Assembly (NCBI GenBank): GCA_033721235.1
Contig: JAWWAY010000013.1
Span: 1-64,000 of the forward strand
Direction: 5' to 3'
Length of the DNA: 64,000 bases
Source of the DNA: UBA5078 sp033721235
Lineage (GTDB): Bacteria; Pseudomonadota; Gammaproteobacteria; Pseudomonadales; Pseudohongiellaceae
In this document: in pieces, positions 52,322-62,484 of the stretch
Numbering within the stretch: the first letter of the stretch is position 1
Layout: each line of letters opens with the position of its first letter
Program-made: the position numbers and the translations under genes
The notes under the pieces: model-generated
What the model was told of the DNA's origin: nothing
The model's input: only the letters and a program-made list of their open reading frames with translations
The model's database searches: none

Positions 52322-54316
52322 ATGAAATCCCCTGCTTTACGCTGGACAGCCTTTTTATTTGCTGTTTTCCATGTCTACACTAACTTGTTCGCATCGCTTT
52401 CCGAGCTTTGGTTTTCCGCTATTCATTTTGGTGGATTCTGTGCTTTATGCGCGCTAGCAGCCAATGAGAAACTAAAAGACGAGCAGCAACGCCTACGCTA
52501 CTGGTTCAATATTGCCCTAGCACTGGTGGCAGTTTGCGTGCCCATATACCTCATGCTCTTCGAGAATGCCCTTTACGATCGTGAAGCGGAATTTATTGCC
52601 AGCGACTATTTAGTATCGGCTGTAGCCATCTTATTGGCTCTAGAGTTTACGCGACGCACCACGGGCTGGTTTACACCCGTGCTTATCACTATTTCCTTGT
52701 GCTACATCCTCTTCTTAGGCCGATATATCACAGGTGTTTTCTCCTTCCCTGGCCTAAGTGCAGAAACAGTCTTGTATCGAAGCTTTTTCAGTTCAGAGGG
52801 GATGTTTGGTAGCACAGCTAACATATCCACCACCTATGTGTTTATGTTCATCTTGTTCGGCGCATTCTTACTTAAGTCCGGCGCAGGAGAATTCATCGTT
52901 CGCCTTGCACGCTGCCTAGCCGGACGTTTCACTGGCGGAGCAGGCATGGTCGCGATTGTGGGATCTGGGCTTATGGGTTCAGTCTCTGGGTCGGCCGTTG
53001 CCAACACTGTTTCGACTGGTGTTATTACTATTCCAATGATGAAACGTTCTGGTTTCCCAGCAAAGTTTTCCGCCGGCGTTGAGGCGGCGGCATCAACAGG
53101 GGGTGCGCTTATGCCCCCTATTATGGGAGCCGGGGCATTTGTTATGGCTGGTTACACCCAGCTGCCCTACACTCAAATCATAGCGGTATCAGTATTACCC
53201 GCTATTCTATACTTTTTGACTGTAGCCTACTTTGTTCGTATAGAGGCTAAACGCCTAAACTTGCACCCGGAAAATGTAGAGGGTGCGGAAAGCATCAGCA
53301 CGGTTTTAAAAGAGGGCTGGCACTTCCTGCTACCGCTTGGCGTACTAGTTGCGTCCTTGCTCATCGGCTATACGGCAATCCTAGCGGCTATCTTTGCCAT
53401 TGCAGCCACCATTGTCGCCTCTTGGTTATCCCCTACCCCTATGAAATGGCAAGAATGTTTTGATGCCTCGGTTGATGCCGTCCGCAATATGACCTCTACG
53501 GCACTCCTGCTGGTAGCCGTAGGCCTCGTTATCAATGTGGTTAGTACGACTGGGGTAGGTAATGCCTTCTCATTGATGATTGTCGACTGGGCTCAGGGCA
53601 GCCTATTTATCACCATTATTTTGGTGGCCTTAGCATCGCTAATACTGGGTATGGGGCTTCCCGTGACCGCCTCTTATATTGTCTTGGCGACCCTTTCGGC
53701 GCCGGTCATATACGACTTAATTGCTCAAAGCTATTTGCTCGAAGCACTTCAGGCCGATAACCTGCCTACCAGCGTCCAAGCTACTCTTAACTTGTTTGGT
53801 GGCGATCCACTGGTGGCTCTTAGGGAAATGCCCTTGGAAATGCGGCAAATTATTCGCACCAATCTGCTAGATCCTGAGATTCTCGCTGGCATGCTACTAA
53901 GTGCCCATCTCATCATTTTTTGGCTATCCCAGGATAGCAATGTAACCCCTCCCGTGTGCTTGGCGGCGTTTGCTGCGGCCGGCGTAGCCGGAACCAAACC
54001 CATTCCTACGGGCATGACCTCATGGAAGCTAGCCAAGGGGCTATACCTAATCCCCTTCATGTTCGCTTACTCGCCGCTCATCTCTGGCACATGGCCTGAG
54101 CGACTAGAAGTATTTGTATGGGCAGCAATGGGGCTTTACGCCTTTGCAGGGCTTCTGCAATGGCGCCTAGATAAGCCTTTGAACGCTATTAGCGCTGCTC
54201 TTTTGGCAATAAGTGCCTTCTTGCTCATGTGGACTCCATTGCCCATAAGCTATCATGCATTAGGTGCAGCAATTCTGTTGGGCGTTATACTATGGCAGAA
54301 GCGCACTAGCGCGTAA
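52322..54316 (+). CDS. Fused TRAP transporter permease (4TM/12TM)
   Basis: 664 residues. The small (DctQ-like) and large (DctM-like) subunits are fused. Signature segments are TYVFMFILFGAFLLKSGAGEFIVRLA, VGSGLMGSVSGSAVANTVSTGVITIPMMKRSGF, EAAASTGGALMPPIMGAGAFVMA and LGMGLPVTASYIVLAT. The C-terminal 100 residues add helices typical of TAXI-linked permeases. It imports its substrate using the sodium or proton gradient with the adjacent binding protein. Confidence 0.93.
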   Translation: MKSPALRWTAFLFAVFHVYTNLFASLSELWFSAIHFGGFCALCALAANEKLKDEQQRLRYWFNIALALVAVCVPIYLMLFENALYDREAEFIASDYLVSAVAILLALEFTRRTTGWFTPVLITISLCYILFLGRYITGVFSFPGLSAETVLYRSFFSSEGMFGSTANISTTYVFMFILFGAFLLKSGAGEFIVRLARCLAGRFTGGAGMVAIVGSGLMGSVSGSAVANTVSTGVITIPMMKRSGFPAKFSAGVEAAASTGGALMPPIMGAGAFVMAGYTQLPYTQIIAVSVLPAILYFLTVAYFVRIEAKRLNLHPENVEGAESISTVLKEGWHFLLPLGVLVASLLIGYTAILAAIFAIAATIVASWLSPTPMKWQECFDASVDAVRNMTSTALLLVAVGLVINVVSTTGVGNAFSLMIVDWAQGSLFITIILVALASLILGMGLPVTASYIVLATLSAPVIYDLIAQSYLLEALQADNLPTSVQATLNLFGGDPLVALREMPLEMRQIIRTNLLDPEILAGMLLSAHLIIFWLSQDSNVTPPVCLAAFAAAGVAGTKPIPTGMTSWKLAKGLYLIPFMFAYSPLISGTWPERLEVFVWAAMGLYAFAGLLQWRLDKPLNAISAALLAISAFLLMWTPLPISYHALGAAILLGVILWQKRTSA

Positions 54317-54356
54317 GCAACAAAACACCGTACTCAAACTAAACTGGCTAACGGCT

Positions 54357-54749
54357 ATGTTTTCAGAGAAAGAGCTCAACCTGGAAGAGTCTGTCATTCG
54401 CGAACAAGTGAATGAGCTACCTGATGCTGCCCGGCAAGAATATCAAGCACTTATAAATGCTGGCCAAAAATCACCCAGCACTTACGGTAAGCTTAATATC
54501 CTATGCTTATTGGGCTCCCACCACTTTTATTTAAAGCGCTGGCTTAGGGGCAGTATTAGCCTAAGTACCACTTGCATCGCCCTTTACTTGCTGTTTTCCA
54601 TGAATAGCCCAACGATTGCAGCGAGCATTCTCTTGGCTAATTTCATCGTTGAAATACCGCAAATGCTTAATATTGCTCATATTGTTCACGCCTATAACAT
54701 AAGGGTCATGCAACAATCTCTAGATAGAGTCCGAAATTCCCTTCCATAG
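54357..54749 (+). CDS. Small membrane protein with TM2-like domain
   Basis: 130 residues from the ATG at 54357; an upstream in-frame ATG at 54264 lies inside the permease gene. An acidic N-terminal region (about 1-40) is followed by YGKLNILCLLGSHHFYLKRWLRGS, which resembles the TM2-domain G-x-HxFYL-G motif, with His-His in place of Gly-His. Two or three helices follow. No role known. It follows the TRAP permease by 41 bases and may be cotranscribed with it. Confidence 0.65.
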   Translation: MFSEKELNLEESVIREQVNELPDAARQEYQALINAGQKSPSTYGKLNILCLLGSHHFYLKRWLRGSISLSTTCIALYLLFSMNSPTIAASILLANFIVEIPQMLNIAHIVHAYNIRVMQQSLDRVRNSLP

Positions 54750-54840
54750 ACCCCATGGGCTCATGATAGGATGCCGAGCTCGGCGCATTTGAAGACGCCA
54801 GTTTCAGTAGCAAGTCTATTAAGGGTTAAGGCTTTAAAGA

Positions 54841-55791
54841 GTGTTTATAGTTGTAGTTTATTTCTTGTGTGGACTCGCGATTCTCGTCGCAGGCGCTGAA
54901 TCCCTAGTGAGAGGCAGCTCCGCTCTGTCTTTGCGTTTAGGCGTAACTCCCCTGGTCATTGGTCTAACTGTCGTCGCATTCGGCACTAGCAGCCCTGAGC
55001 TGGCAGTGAGCGTCGAATCCGCACTCAGCGGCAGTAGCTCTATTGCTATAGGCAATGTCATTGGCTCCAATATCGCCAATATCGGCTTAATTCTGGGTCT
55101 GACAGCTATCATCCGGCCAATGCAAGTAGAGAAGACGATTCTTAGCCGGCAAATGCCTATTATGATCGTTATCTCTCTAGGCTTGTGGTTGTTGGCATTA
55201 GACAAAACTCTAAGCTTATTCGACGGCATCACTTTGGTGGCAGGCCTAGTAGCCTATCTGTTTTACAACTATCGTCGCACTAGCACCGAAGAGGAACCGG
55301 AAACCATCGAGGTGATTCCTGACGAAGCCGTCACCCTAAAGAATCGTACGCTTGCTTGTGTACTCCTAATTGCTGCGGGTCTAGCAGGGCTCGTTGGTGG
55401 TGGTATGCTGCTAGTCGATAGCGCTGTCACCATGGCCCGTATTTTCTCGGTTGATGAGGCCATTATTGGTCTAACCATCGTCGCTTTTGGCACCAGTATG
55501 CCTGAACTCGCGACGTCTATTGTGGCTGCGGTACGCGGCGAGTCTGATATCGCCATTGGTAATATTGTCGGCTCCAATGTCTTTAATATGCTGGCTATTC
55601 TCGGCATTGCGTCCACCATCCATCCACTCTCGGCGGAAAGCTTCTCGCATTTTGATTTCGTGGTCATGGTTGGATTTGCCGCTATTTTATTACCCATGGC
55701 GTGGACCAGTCGCAAGCTCGACAGGGTCGAAGGCAGTATTTTGCTAGCGGGCTATATTGCCTATATGCTCTATATCTGGCCTACCAGTTGA
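54841..55791 (+). CDS. Calcium/sodium antiporter (CaCA family, YrbG-like)
   Basis: 316 residues, GTG start with an AAGG site about ten bases before. Two homologous alpha repeats are evident: GTSSPELAVSVESALSGSSSIAIGNVIGSNIANIGLILG (N-terminal) and GTSMPELATSIVAAVRGESDIAIGNIVGSNVFNMLAILG (C-terminal), with the conserved Glu/Asn ion ligands. About ten helices and a central acidic loop (EEEPETIEVIPDEAVT). It extrudes Ca2+ in exchange for Na+ or H+. The DUF58 gene follows 55 bases downstream, which may or may not mean cotranscription. Confidence 0.93.
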   Translation: MFIVVVYFLCGLAILVAGAESLVRGSSALSLRLGVTPLVIGLTVVAFGTSSPELAVSVESALSGSSSIAIGNVIGSNIANIGLILGLTAIIRPMQVEKTILSRQMPIMIVISLGLWLLALDKTLSLFDGITLVAGLVAYLFYNYRRTSTEEEPETIEVIPDEAVTLKNRTLACVLLIAAGLAGLVGGGMLLVDSAVTMARIFSVDEAIIGLTIVAFGTSMPELATSIVAAVRGESDIAIGNIVGSNVFNMLAILGIASTIHPLSAESFSHFDFVVMVGFAAILLPMAWTSRKLDRVEGSILLAGYIAYMLYIWPTS

Positions 55792-55846
55792 GACTGACCT
55801 CTTAGCTCATCGGTTAAAAGCCTAATAACCCAACAGAGGCTGACAG

Positions 55847-57199
55847 ATGCTTTATGCTAAAAACCATGTTCCGCCGAAAGAAAGACCGAGCCTAAACATC
55901 TCGCGTTGGAGTCGTTCTGCAGCCCAAAGAATTATCGAGAAGCTTCCCTTCACCACCCAAGGCCTAAGTGTTCTGCTGGTCGCTATCATCGCTTTACGCG
56001 TATTTGGTTTCGCACGTATGGACTTAGTCGTATTCGCTATAGCCATTTGTGCTCTTGCCATTATCGGCTTTACTTTCATCACCGTAGTATTGGGCGGCCT
56101 AATACTTAGGCATCGCATCATTCACCAACTGGAAATGCGCCAACTATTATCTAAGGCCCCAACACGGGCTAAGGTTGAGGCTGGCTACCCCAATGAGACC
56201 GGCTTCACGCTCGACACCATGGCTTGGTTGCCACTAGTGAGCGTGCACTGGGAAATCGTCAGCCCTAATGCCATCGAAACAAGAAACAAGCTGTCGAGAG
56301 ATGAGGAACACTGGGAAGAGGAAATACTCCCTCTAAGGCGCTGCAGAACCCAGACGATTACCCGCCGTTTCACCATACGAGATGTATTAGGCTTCTGTCA
56401 GTTCTCTTGGCGTTTCACACAGGAAATGTCACTGACAGTCCTTCCTAAAAGAAGCAATCTTACCCAACTACCCATATTACGATCCCTTAGTGCAGAGGAT
56501 GGGATACCAGACCCCTCAGGAAATCCAGAAGGCGACAGAATGGAGACTCGCCCCTATGCGCCAGGAGACTCTGTGCGCAATATTATGTGGAGTGCCTATG
56601 CTAAAACTCGCGATTTAAATGTGAGACTCCCCGAACGGAGCGTATTCCACAACCATCGCACCCTCGCCTATTTAATTAGTAGCGATCAAGATGAGGCGGC
56701 AGCGGCAGCGGCGAGAGTTGCAGTGGAGATTGGCGCTCTTGGAGACGACTGGGTATTGGGCGCCGACGGCAGCACCGAGTCCAGCACACAAGTAAATAGC
56801 GCATTAGCACTTATTGCGGGGTCACGTCAGAGTGGCACCGAACATCCAATGGGCCTCGGGCATTTTCTCCAAAAACACCATAAGCAAGGTGCAGGTCACT
56901 GTGTGGTATTCGCGGGAGCAGACTTCGGCCACCTAGTTCCACAACTTGAGGCTAGCACTCGTGCGCAACACTATAAAATCACATTGGTACTCGCTACGGA
57001 CGGAATAAGTGACGAGCAAGCAGCGTCTTTATGGCATAAGCTGTGGTACCGGCCAACGAAGCATGCGGGTATTGTCAAACAAACAACTAGAGAACAATTG
57101 AGTCGATTATTGACCGAAGTCGGTCACCTTGTAGAATCCATAATTATTGTTGATCGAGTCACTGGACATTGCTTTGACAGACAAATGAGGCGGCTATAG
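55847..57199 (+). CDS. DUF58 domain membrane protein
   Basis: 450 residues with AGAGG eight bases upstream. Two N-terminal helices (about 38-55, 60-85) precede a cytoplasmic region. DUF58 is identified by METRPYAPGDSVRNIMWSAYAKTRDLNVRLPE (about 228-259). DUF58 proteins have vWA-like folds and team with MoxR ATPases and transglutaminase-like membrane proteins, as in this cluster. It is the first of four genes (55847-62482) with gaps of 8-60 bases. Confidence 0.88.
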   Translation: MLYAKNHVPPKERPSLNISRWSRSAAQRIIEKLPFTTQGLSVLLVAIIALRVFGFARMDLVVFAIAICALAIIGFTFITVVLGGLILRHRIIHQLEMRQLLSKAPTRAKVEAGYPNETGFTLDTMAWLPLVSVHWEIVSPNAIETRNKLSRDEEHWEEEILPLRRCRTQTITRRFTIRDVLGFCQFSWRFTQEMSLTVLPKRSNLTQLPILRSLSAEDGIPDPSGNPEGDRMETRPYAPGDSVRNIMWSAYAKTRDLNVRLPERSVFHNHRTLAYLISSDQDEAAAAAARVAVEIGALGDDWVLGADGSTESSTQVNSALALIAGSRQSGTEHPMGLGHFLQKHHKQGAGHCVVFAGADFGHLVPQLEASTRAQHYKITLVLATDGISDEQAASLWHKLWYRPTKHAGIVKQTTREQLSRLLTEVGHLVESIIIVDRVTGHCFDRQMRRL

Positions 57200-57209
57200 A
57201 CCATCACCC

Positions 57210-59342
57210 ATGACGACTACCAGCCATATCAATCATATTTTGCCCTCCAGCATGCGGGCAGTGATAGTAGCCTCTAGCTACTGGATTCTGAGTATCTCCC
57301 TTACGAGTCCGATCGGCTCAGGGGCGGCCTTCTTGGGCTGCCTGATCAGCTGCCTTGTCGTCGATGCCTTATCCCAGAAGCCCTCTCTGCAGCGCCTGCG
57401 CTACTCCAGCATCGCCATGTTCGCCTTAGGACTCTTAGTATGCGGCCTGTTATTTAGCCAAGCTATTAGCTCTTTCCCCTTGTTTGCTGCATTGCTCGGA
57501 CCTATTGCTGCTTATGAGACTGGAGAGGCCGTGAGGTGGGCGTTAATAGCCTTCGCTTTCACCATCATGCTTCGCAGTCTTGCCCACAGAACTAGCTACG
57601 GTCGGGTGGTAGAAATTGTCTTTGTCGCGGCGGCTTTTGTGATCACTCTTGCCGCCCACAGACAGGGAATGATTCATCGGCCATTTTTCATAGGCGACTT
57701 CGCACTGAGCCGCGGCATCGACCCGAGCTCTATTCTAATGGCCCTCGGCTGCGTGGCCGTCTTATCCTTGGCGGGTCTATTGATTGCCGAAGGTAATCAT
57801 CGACGCCTGCCTTACCACTTCACCCTCTTAGGGCTTCTGTGCTTCAGCTTACTCATCTATGTACGGCTATACGGTCTTCCGACACCGGCGCTTACCGACG
57901 GCATGGGCCTAACTGGACAGAGTGAGGAGTCGCGCTCCTCGAAAGACGACAATCCATTTAAAGACAGTGAAAATGAAACCAGCGACAAACAATCCCCTGT
58001 TGCTGTGGTGCTGTTTCGCGATGACTATGAACCAGCCGAAGGAATGTATTATTTCCGCGAATCAGCTTATACAGAGTTCAACGGCTCAATGCTGGCAATC
58101 ACGGATCGGCAGGACTTGGATATCGACTTAATTCGGCGCTTTACACCAAGCCGAGCAGAGATTGCAGAGCCACTTCCTGCACAGCACTTACGCAAGAATG
58201 TGAGAACCACCATTGGTTTGCTTGCTCCCCACAAGAGCCCTTTTGGGCTCGACTCGCCTGTCGCTTATGAAAACACCCCCAACCCAAATTCGCTTAGATT
58301 CAAACGTACCTATGATGCCTACTCAATGGTACCGGAGTATGAGTTCCCAGATCTCATCGGTCGCTCCAGTGGGCACCCAGATTGGAATCAAGAGCAAAGA
58401 GAGTCCTATTTGGAGCTGCCTGATGACCCTCGCTACCAAAAACTAGCGAAAGACATAGTAGCCGAACTGCGTCCAGAGTTTGCCGATGATCCCTATGCTA
58501 AAGCATTGGCAATCAAGAACTATCTAGATCAAAACGGCATCTATAGCCTTAAAAATGAACACGCCTATGCGACTGATCCGGCAGCCTCGTTTCTTTTTGG
58601 TGACTTAACAGGTTATTGCGTGCATTTCTCTTTCGCCGCCACCTATATGCTGCGCAGCATAGGCATTCCCTCGCGCGTGGGGCTAGGGTATCTCGTACCC
58701 GCTCAAAACCGTGCCGGTGGCTCTTCCCTATTGATTCAAGCGATCAATGGGCATGCATGGCCCGAGATTTACCTAGAGGGAATAGGATGGGTCATAGTCG
58801 ACCCATCGCCAGCGCAAACTTTGGTGGATATGTCTGTTGCTCCGCAGAATGACCTGCAACAGCTACTAGGCGATATGCTTCGCGACGAGGCTAGCTTCGA
58901 AGAGTTTCTAAGTGAACAAGGAAGTTCGAGCTTCCCGTTTGCGATGGTAGCGCGCGCAATTGCCAGCATTTTGCTTGCTCTAGTTTTGCTTGCCTACGCC
59001 GTAAAGATTTATCGTCTTCGCATTCCTTATTGGAGCAAAGGCTCTAATACGCAGCGTCTAATGTACCGGGCGAGTCTCGATACATTAAGCAGTTTAGGAA
59101 TTACGCGTCGCTATGGTGAAAGTCGAGAACAATTTGCTCGGCGCGTGGGTAGTTTAAGTCCTAGTTTTGCCGCCCTTAGCAATCAACACATTGCTTACGC
59201 TCTAGCGCAAAAAGATTCGTACGAGCTTGCCTCAAATGAGCTAACACTTGGTCAGAACATAAGGCTCGAGCTCAAGCGCCTGCCCATATGGCGCCGAGCT
59301 ATTGCAATACTGAATCCGTTTAGTTGGCTGCGCACACACTGA
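57210..59342 (+). CDS. Transglutaminase-like membrane protein (TgpA type)
   Basis: 710 residues. Six or so N-terminal helices (to about 220), then an acidic, low-complexity linker (ESRSSKDDNPFKDSENETSD), the periplasmic transglutaminase core with the catalytic Cys470 (LTGYCVHFSFA), His515 (NGHAWPEIY) and Asp531 (IVDPSPAQ), a last helix at about 580-600 and a C-terminal cytoplasmic DUF4129-like segment. In Pseudomonas aeruginosa TgpA is essential and its gene also neighbours MoxR and DUF58. It may crosslink or cleave envelope substrates. It starts 10 bases after DUF58. Confidence 0.9.
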   Translation: MTTTSHINHILPSSMRAVIVASSYWILSISLTSPIGSGAAFLGCLISCLVVDALSQKPSLQRLRYSSIAMFALGLLVCGLLFSQAISSFPLFAALLGPIAAYETGEAVRWALIAFAFTIMLRSLAHRTSYGRVVEIVFVAAAFVITLAAHRQGMIHRPFFIGDFALSRGIDPSSILMALGCVAVLSLAGLLIAEGNHRRLPYHFTLLGLLCFSLLIYVRLYGLPTPALTDGMGLTGQSEESRSSKDDNPFKDSENETSDKQSPVAVVLFRDDYEPAEGMYYFRESAYTEFNGSMLAITDRQDLDIDLIRRFTPSRAEIAEPLPAQHLRKNVRTTIGLLAPHKSPFGLDSPVAYENTPNPNSLRFKRTYDAYSMVPEYEFPDLIGRSSGHPDWNQEQRESYLELPDDPRYQKLAKDIVAELRPEFADDPYAKALAIKNYLDQNGIYSLKNEHAYATDPAASFLFGDLTGYCVHFSFAATYMLRSIGIPSRVGLGYLVPAQNRAGGSSLLIQAINGHAWPEIYLEGIGWVIVDPSPAQTLVDMSVAPQNDLQQLLGDMLRDEASFEEFLSEQGSSSFPFAMVARAIASILLALVLLAYAVKIYRLRIPYWSKGSNTQRLMYRASLDTLSSLGITRRYGESREQFARRVGSLSPSFAALSNQHIAYALAQKDSYELASNELTLGQNIRLELKRLPIWRRAIAILNPFSWLRTH

Positions 59343-59402
59343 TTAGCGTAAGCTTTATCTATCTTTTAGCTAAATTTTAGACATGAACCACCGGGAGAGA
59401 GA

Positions 59403-60449
59403 ATGACGATGGAAGTGCAGACAAAAGAAACCTCAGACAGCAGCGCAGCTGCTGCCAGTCACTCTCAGTCGCTGCAAAATGCGATAAGTGTCTTGCATCG
59501 CCTTCGCGCTGCCATAAAAGATCAAGTCATAGGGCGCGACAATATTATAGAGCTCGTGATTATCGCCTTGATGGCAGACGGCCACGTCTTGCTTGAGGAC
59601 CATCCCGGTTCGGGCAAAACAACATTAGCCAAAGCCTTAGGGGAGGCCATCTCCAACCCCGAGATCCCTGGTAATCAATACATTCAAGCCTTCAGGCGCA
59701 TTCAGTTTACGCCAGACCTTCTACCTTCCGATGTCACCGGCGGTTCGGTCTTTGATACTCAGAGCAATAGTTTTCATTTCCGTCCAGGGCCTATTTTTGC
59801 CCACGTAGTTCTGGCTGACGAAATTAATCGCACTTCGCCCAAGGTGCAATCCGCTATGCTGGAGGCCATGGGCGAGAAACAGGTTACTGTCGACAACACC
59901 ACCTATGCGCTTGACGATTTGTTCTTCGTTATTGCCACACAAAACCCCTTGGACCTTGCAGGCACCTACCCCCTACCTACCCCGCAATTGGATCGATTTT
60001 TATTTAAAATCACCATGAGCCATATTGAGAGAGATGCGGAACTTGATGTGCTAAACACCTACAAAGAAAGGCGAAGCACAGCCGGCAAAGCAAGCAGCCT
60101 TGTGTCGCGAGACGAAGTACTCGATGCTCGAAGAATTATCGATGAGAAGGTCAATATTGCAGATAGCATCAAGACAGCATTGGTCGACATTTCACGAAGT
60201 ATTCGCGCCGATGAGCGAGTACTACAAGGAAACTCCACTCGCAGCATGGTTCTGCTATTGCCGGCTCTGCAAGTACACGCGGCGCTAAACGAGCGCGATT
60301 ATGTGAACTGCGACGATTTAGAAACGTTGCTTCCACGGGTCCTCGAGCACAGGGTTGAACTAGCGCCGGGTGTATCTGATTTCAACAGAGTGCTCGGAGA
60401 CTGTATGAAGGAACCGATGGAACAACTCGCTCGCTCCCTCCTTCGATAG
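59403..60449 (+). CDS. MoxR family AAA+ ATPase
   Basis: 348 residues with a GGGAGAGA ribosome site. Walker A is DHPGSGKTTLAKALGEA (about 67-83), Walker B/sensor region HVVLADEINRTSPKVQSAMLEAMGEKQVTVD, sensor 1 in FFVIATQNPLDLAGTYPLP, then arginine-finger segment LDRFLFKI. MoxR ATPases act as chaperones that activate vWA-domain partners, here probably the DUF58 protein. The N-terminus of about 30 residues is Ser/Ala-rich and probably flexible. It lies in the four-gene cluster. Confidence 0.93.
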   Translation: MTMEVQTKETSDSSAAAASHSQSLQNAISVLHRLRAAIKDQVIGRDNIIELVIIALMADGHVLLEDHPGSGKTTLAKALGEAISNPEIPGNQYIQAFRRIQFTPDLLPSDVTGGSVFDTQSNSFHFRPGPIFAHVVLADEINRTSPKVQSAMLEAMGEKQVTVDNTTYALDDLFFVIATQNPLDLAGTYPLPTPQLDRFLFKITMSHIERDAELDVLNTYKERRSTAGKASSLVSRDEVLDARRIIDEKVNIADSIKTALVDISRSIRADERVLQGNSTRSMVLLLPALQVHAALNERDYVNCDDLETLLPRVLEHRVELAPGVSDFNRVLGDCMKEPMEQLARSLLR

Positions 60450-60457
60450 GATGTAAT

Positions 60458-62482
60458 GTGAAATTACGCCGGTTCACACAGCCCCTACTTGGCCTTGGAC
60501 TACTGCTTTGTGCTTGCTCTTTCGCGCAAGCTCAAGACTTGGACAGCTTCGAGCTGCCGGGCTTACAAACGACTTGCTTTGGCATGCTAGACATCACTGA
60601 GCCAGAGGCCTTGGCGATATGTGATGCGCTTGCGCTGGATGAAAACGTGCGCGCCAGAGAGCTAGCCCAACAATGGATAAGGGCTGAGCCGCAATCACCA
60701 GCGGCACAGTTTGCTCTAGCGGAAATTCTGATTCGCGTTGAAGGCAATCTCGCCCGCGCAGTGTTTCACTTAAATCGGGCCGAAGAGCTAACCAATTACT
60801 CTTCCTTAGGGCGGGCTCTAGCTGCAGGCAATGCGCAGTGGCACTATTTAGCTCTATCAGAACTCTCCTATGTACATCAATTGATGGGCAATCAATTGGC
60901 CTCCTTAGAGTACTTAGACAAAATAGCCAATATATATGGCCAAGATGTAGAGTCGCTCAGAGGCTGGCCCCTTATTAAGCTGCAAGAGTGGGAGCTAGCA
61001 CGAGAAAGCGCTAACAAGGTCCTTCGCTCCAGCAATAACCCCAGAGAGCGTAGCCGCGCCTGGAACACTCTCTGTGCTGTCGAACTGGCTCAGCTTAGAC
61101 CGGCCGAATCATTAGAGGCCTGCGACAAATCCCTGTCCGAAGACGAGGCTGCAGCCGATGGAATACAAGGCACCGTCTATCTGCTCAACGCTGCCGAAGT
61201 CGCCCTTAGTATGCTTAGAATGCAAGAGGCCGAGCGGTTCTTAGATCGTGCGGCCAGAGTCATCAACCCCAATAGCGTAGGAGACCCATGGATAAACATT
61301 CTCAATCTGTATATGAGTCAAGGTCGCTTTGACGACGCGCGCTTCGCTTTAGACAATATGCTGGTTTGGCGAGACAGCCAAGAACCCATCGTCTCCATCA
61401 TGAATCAAGCCGAGCACTTTCTAGCTGCAGCAAATTTTCTGTTACTAACTGGTTATGCTGAGGACGCTATCACCCTCAGCACAAACGCGCTTAATCAACC
61501 TGATAGAACTGGCTCCTATAGTGCGGACGAAGAACAAAAAGACTCTGTCGCCGCGCTGACCAATGCGGTAGCCCACCAAAGCGCTTATGAATTGGCAATG
61601 GAACAAGCAGCACTTTTGCCCTTGCGACAAAAAATCTCTTCTATCAGCAAAGCCTTGGCGCACCGCCTGCGTGCATGGCGCTCCTCTAGGCATGCTGCCT
61701 CTTTGTTTGCAGACGCACAGGTCTTACAGAATCGCCTACGTCCCTATGCGCCATTGGATGTCTATATTCCCGAGTGGATAGAACCTGAAATTATCGCCAT
61801 CATGGGCCCTGGTGTTAGCGCGCAAATATTAGAGCAAGCGCGCACAAATGGCGCCTTTGCACTCAATGAGGGCTATTACTTCAGTTATAAGTCTGAAATC
61901 GCTGCACTGAGTAACAAGCACTCAGAAGTTGCTGAGCTGGCAGAGTTGGCCCTCGCACAACTGCCTGAAGAAGAGGTGCTATTGAAGGCTCGTATTGCCA
62001 GCAGAGCGGCTGATGCCACATGGAAACTAGGACAGGTTGAGCAGTCTCTAGCCTATTACGAAATGGCATTACAATGGGACCCTAGCAGCATTCGTCGCCT
62101 AGGGCTGGCACTCCCCATCAACTTGTCGACTAGCAGCGATCCCGACTCGATTGAGATTGGAAAACTCTTGGCGAACTCACCTCGATTCAAAAAAGATGAA
62201 CGGGGTTTTGAGGTTCAGGTATCGAGCACTAATACGCCGCAAATTTGTTTACTATCGCGGCGCAACATTCCTCTTTCCTGTGTGCATGCGATAGAGTTAA
62301 ATGAGACAATACCGCTCAGCGCTGTGCAGCAAATTGCACAGAATTTTCATACCCAAACGTTTGGACCAGGCATTGAGATCAGCCCAACTCTTCGCATGGC
62401 CCTGCGAGGGAATAGCGCCGTGGTGGCCTCTCAAGAGCGGCTGGACGCCCAGGCCGAGCGCGCTTCTAATCTTACGAGATAA
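60458..62482 (+). CDS. Exported TPR-repeat protein of the MoxR cluster
   Basis: 674 residues, GTG start with AGGAT six bases upstream. The signal peptide is LLGLGLLLCACSFAQAQ; the Cys could be lipidated but the lipobox is imperfect. The body is helical with TPR-like repeats: SPAAQFALAEILIRVEGNLARAVFHL, YLALSELSYVHQLMGNQLASLEYLD and AADATWKLGQVEQSLAYYEMALQWDPSS. The C-terminal ~120 residues are a separate, non-TPR region with CLLSRRNIPLSCVHA (two Cys). TPR proteins accompany MoxR-DUF58 loci and may scaffold the complex. The MFS gene begins two bases after its stop. Confidence 0.78.
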   Translation: MKLRRFTQPLLGLGLLLCACSFAQAQDLDSFELPGLQTTCFGMLDITEPEALAICDALALDENVRARELAQQWIRAEPQSPAAQFALAEILIRVEGNLARAVFHLNRAEELTNYSSLGRALAAGNAQWHYLALSELSYVHQLMGNQLASLEYLDKIANIYGQDVESLRGWPLIKLQEWELARESANKVLRSSNNPRERSRAWNTLCAVELAQLRPAESLEACDKSLSEDEAAADGIQGTVYLLNAAEVALSMLRMQEAERFLDRAARVINPNSVGDPWINILNLYMSQGRFDDARFALDNMLVWRDSQEPIVSIMNQAEHFLAAANFLLLTGYAEDAITLSTNALNQPDRTGSYSADEEQKDSVAALTNAVAHQSAYELAMEQAALLPLRQKISSISKALAHRLRAWRSSRHAASLFADAQVLQNRLRPYAPLDVYIPEWIEPEIIAIMGPGVSAQILEQARTNGAFALNEGYYFSYKSEIAALSNKHSEVAELAELALAQLPEEEVLLKARIASRAADATWKLGQVEQSLAYYEMALQWDPSSIRRLGLALPINLSTSSDPDSIEIGKLLANSPRFKKDERGFEVQVSSTNTPQICLLSRRNIPLSCVHAIELNETIPLSAVQQIAQNFHTQTFGPGIEISPTLRMALRGNSAVVASQERLDAQAERASNLTR

Positions 62483-62484
62483 AC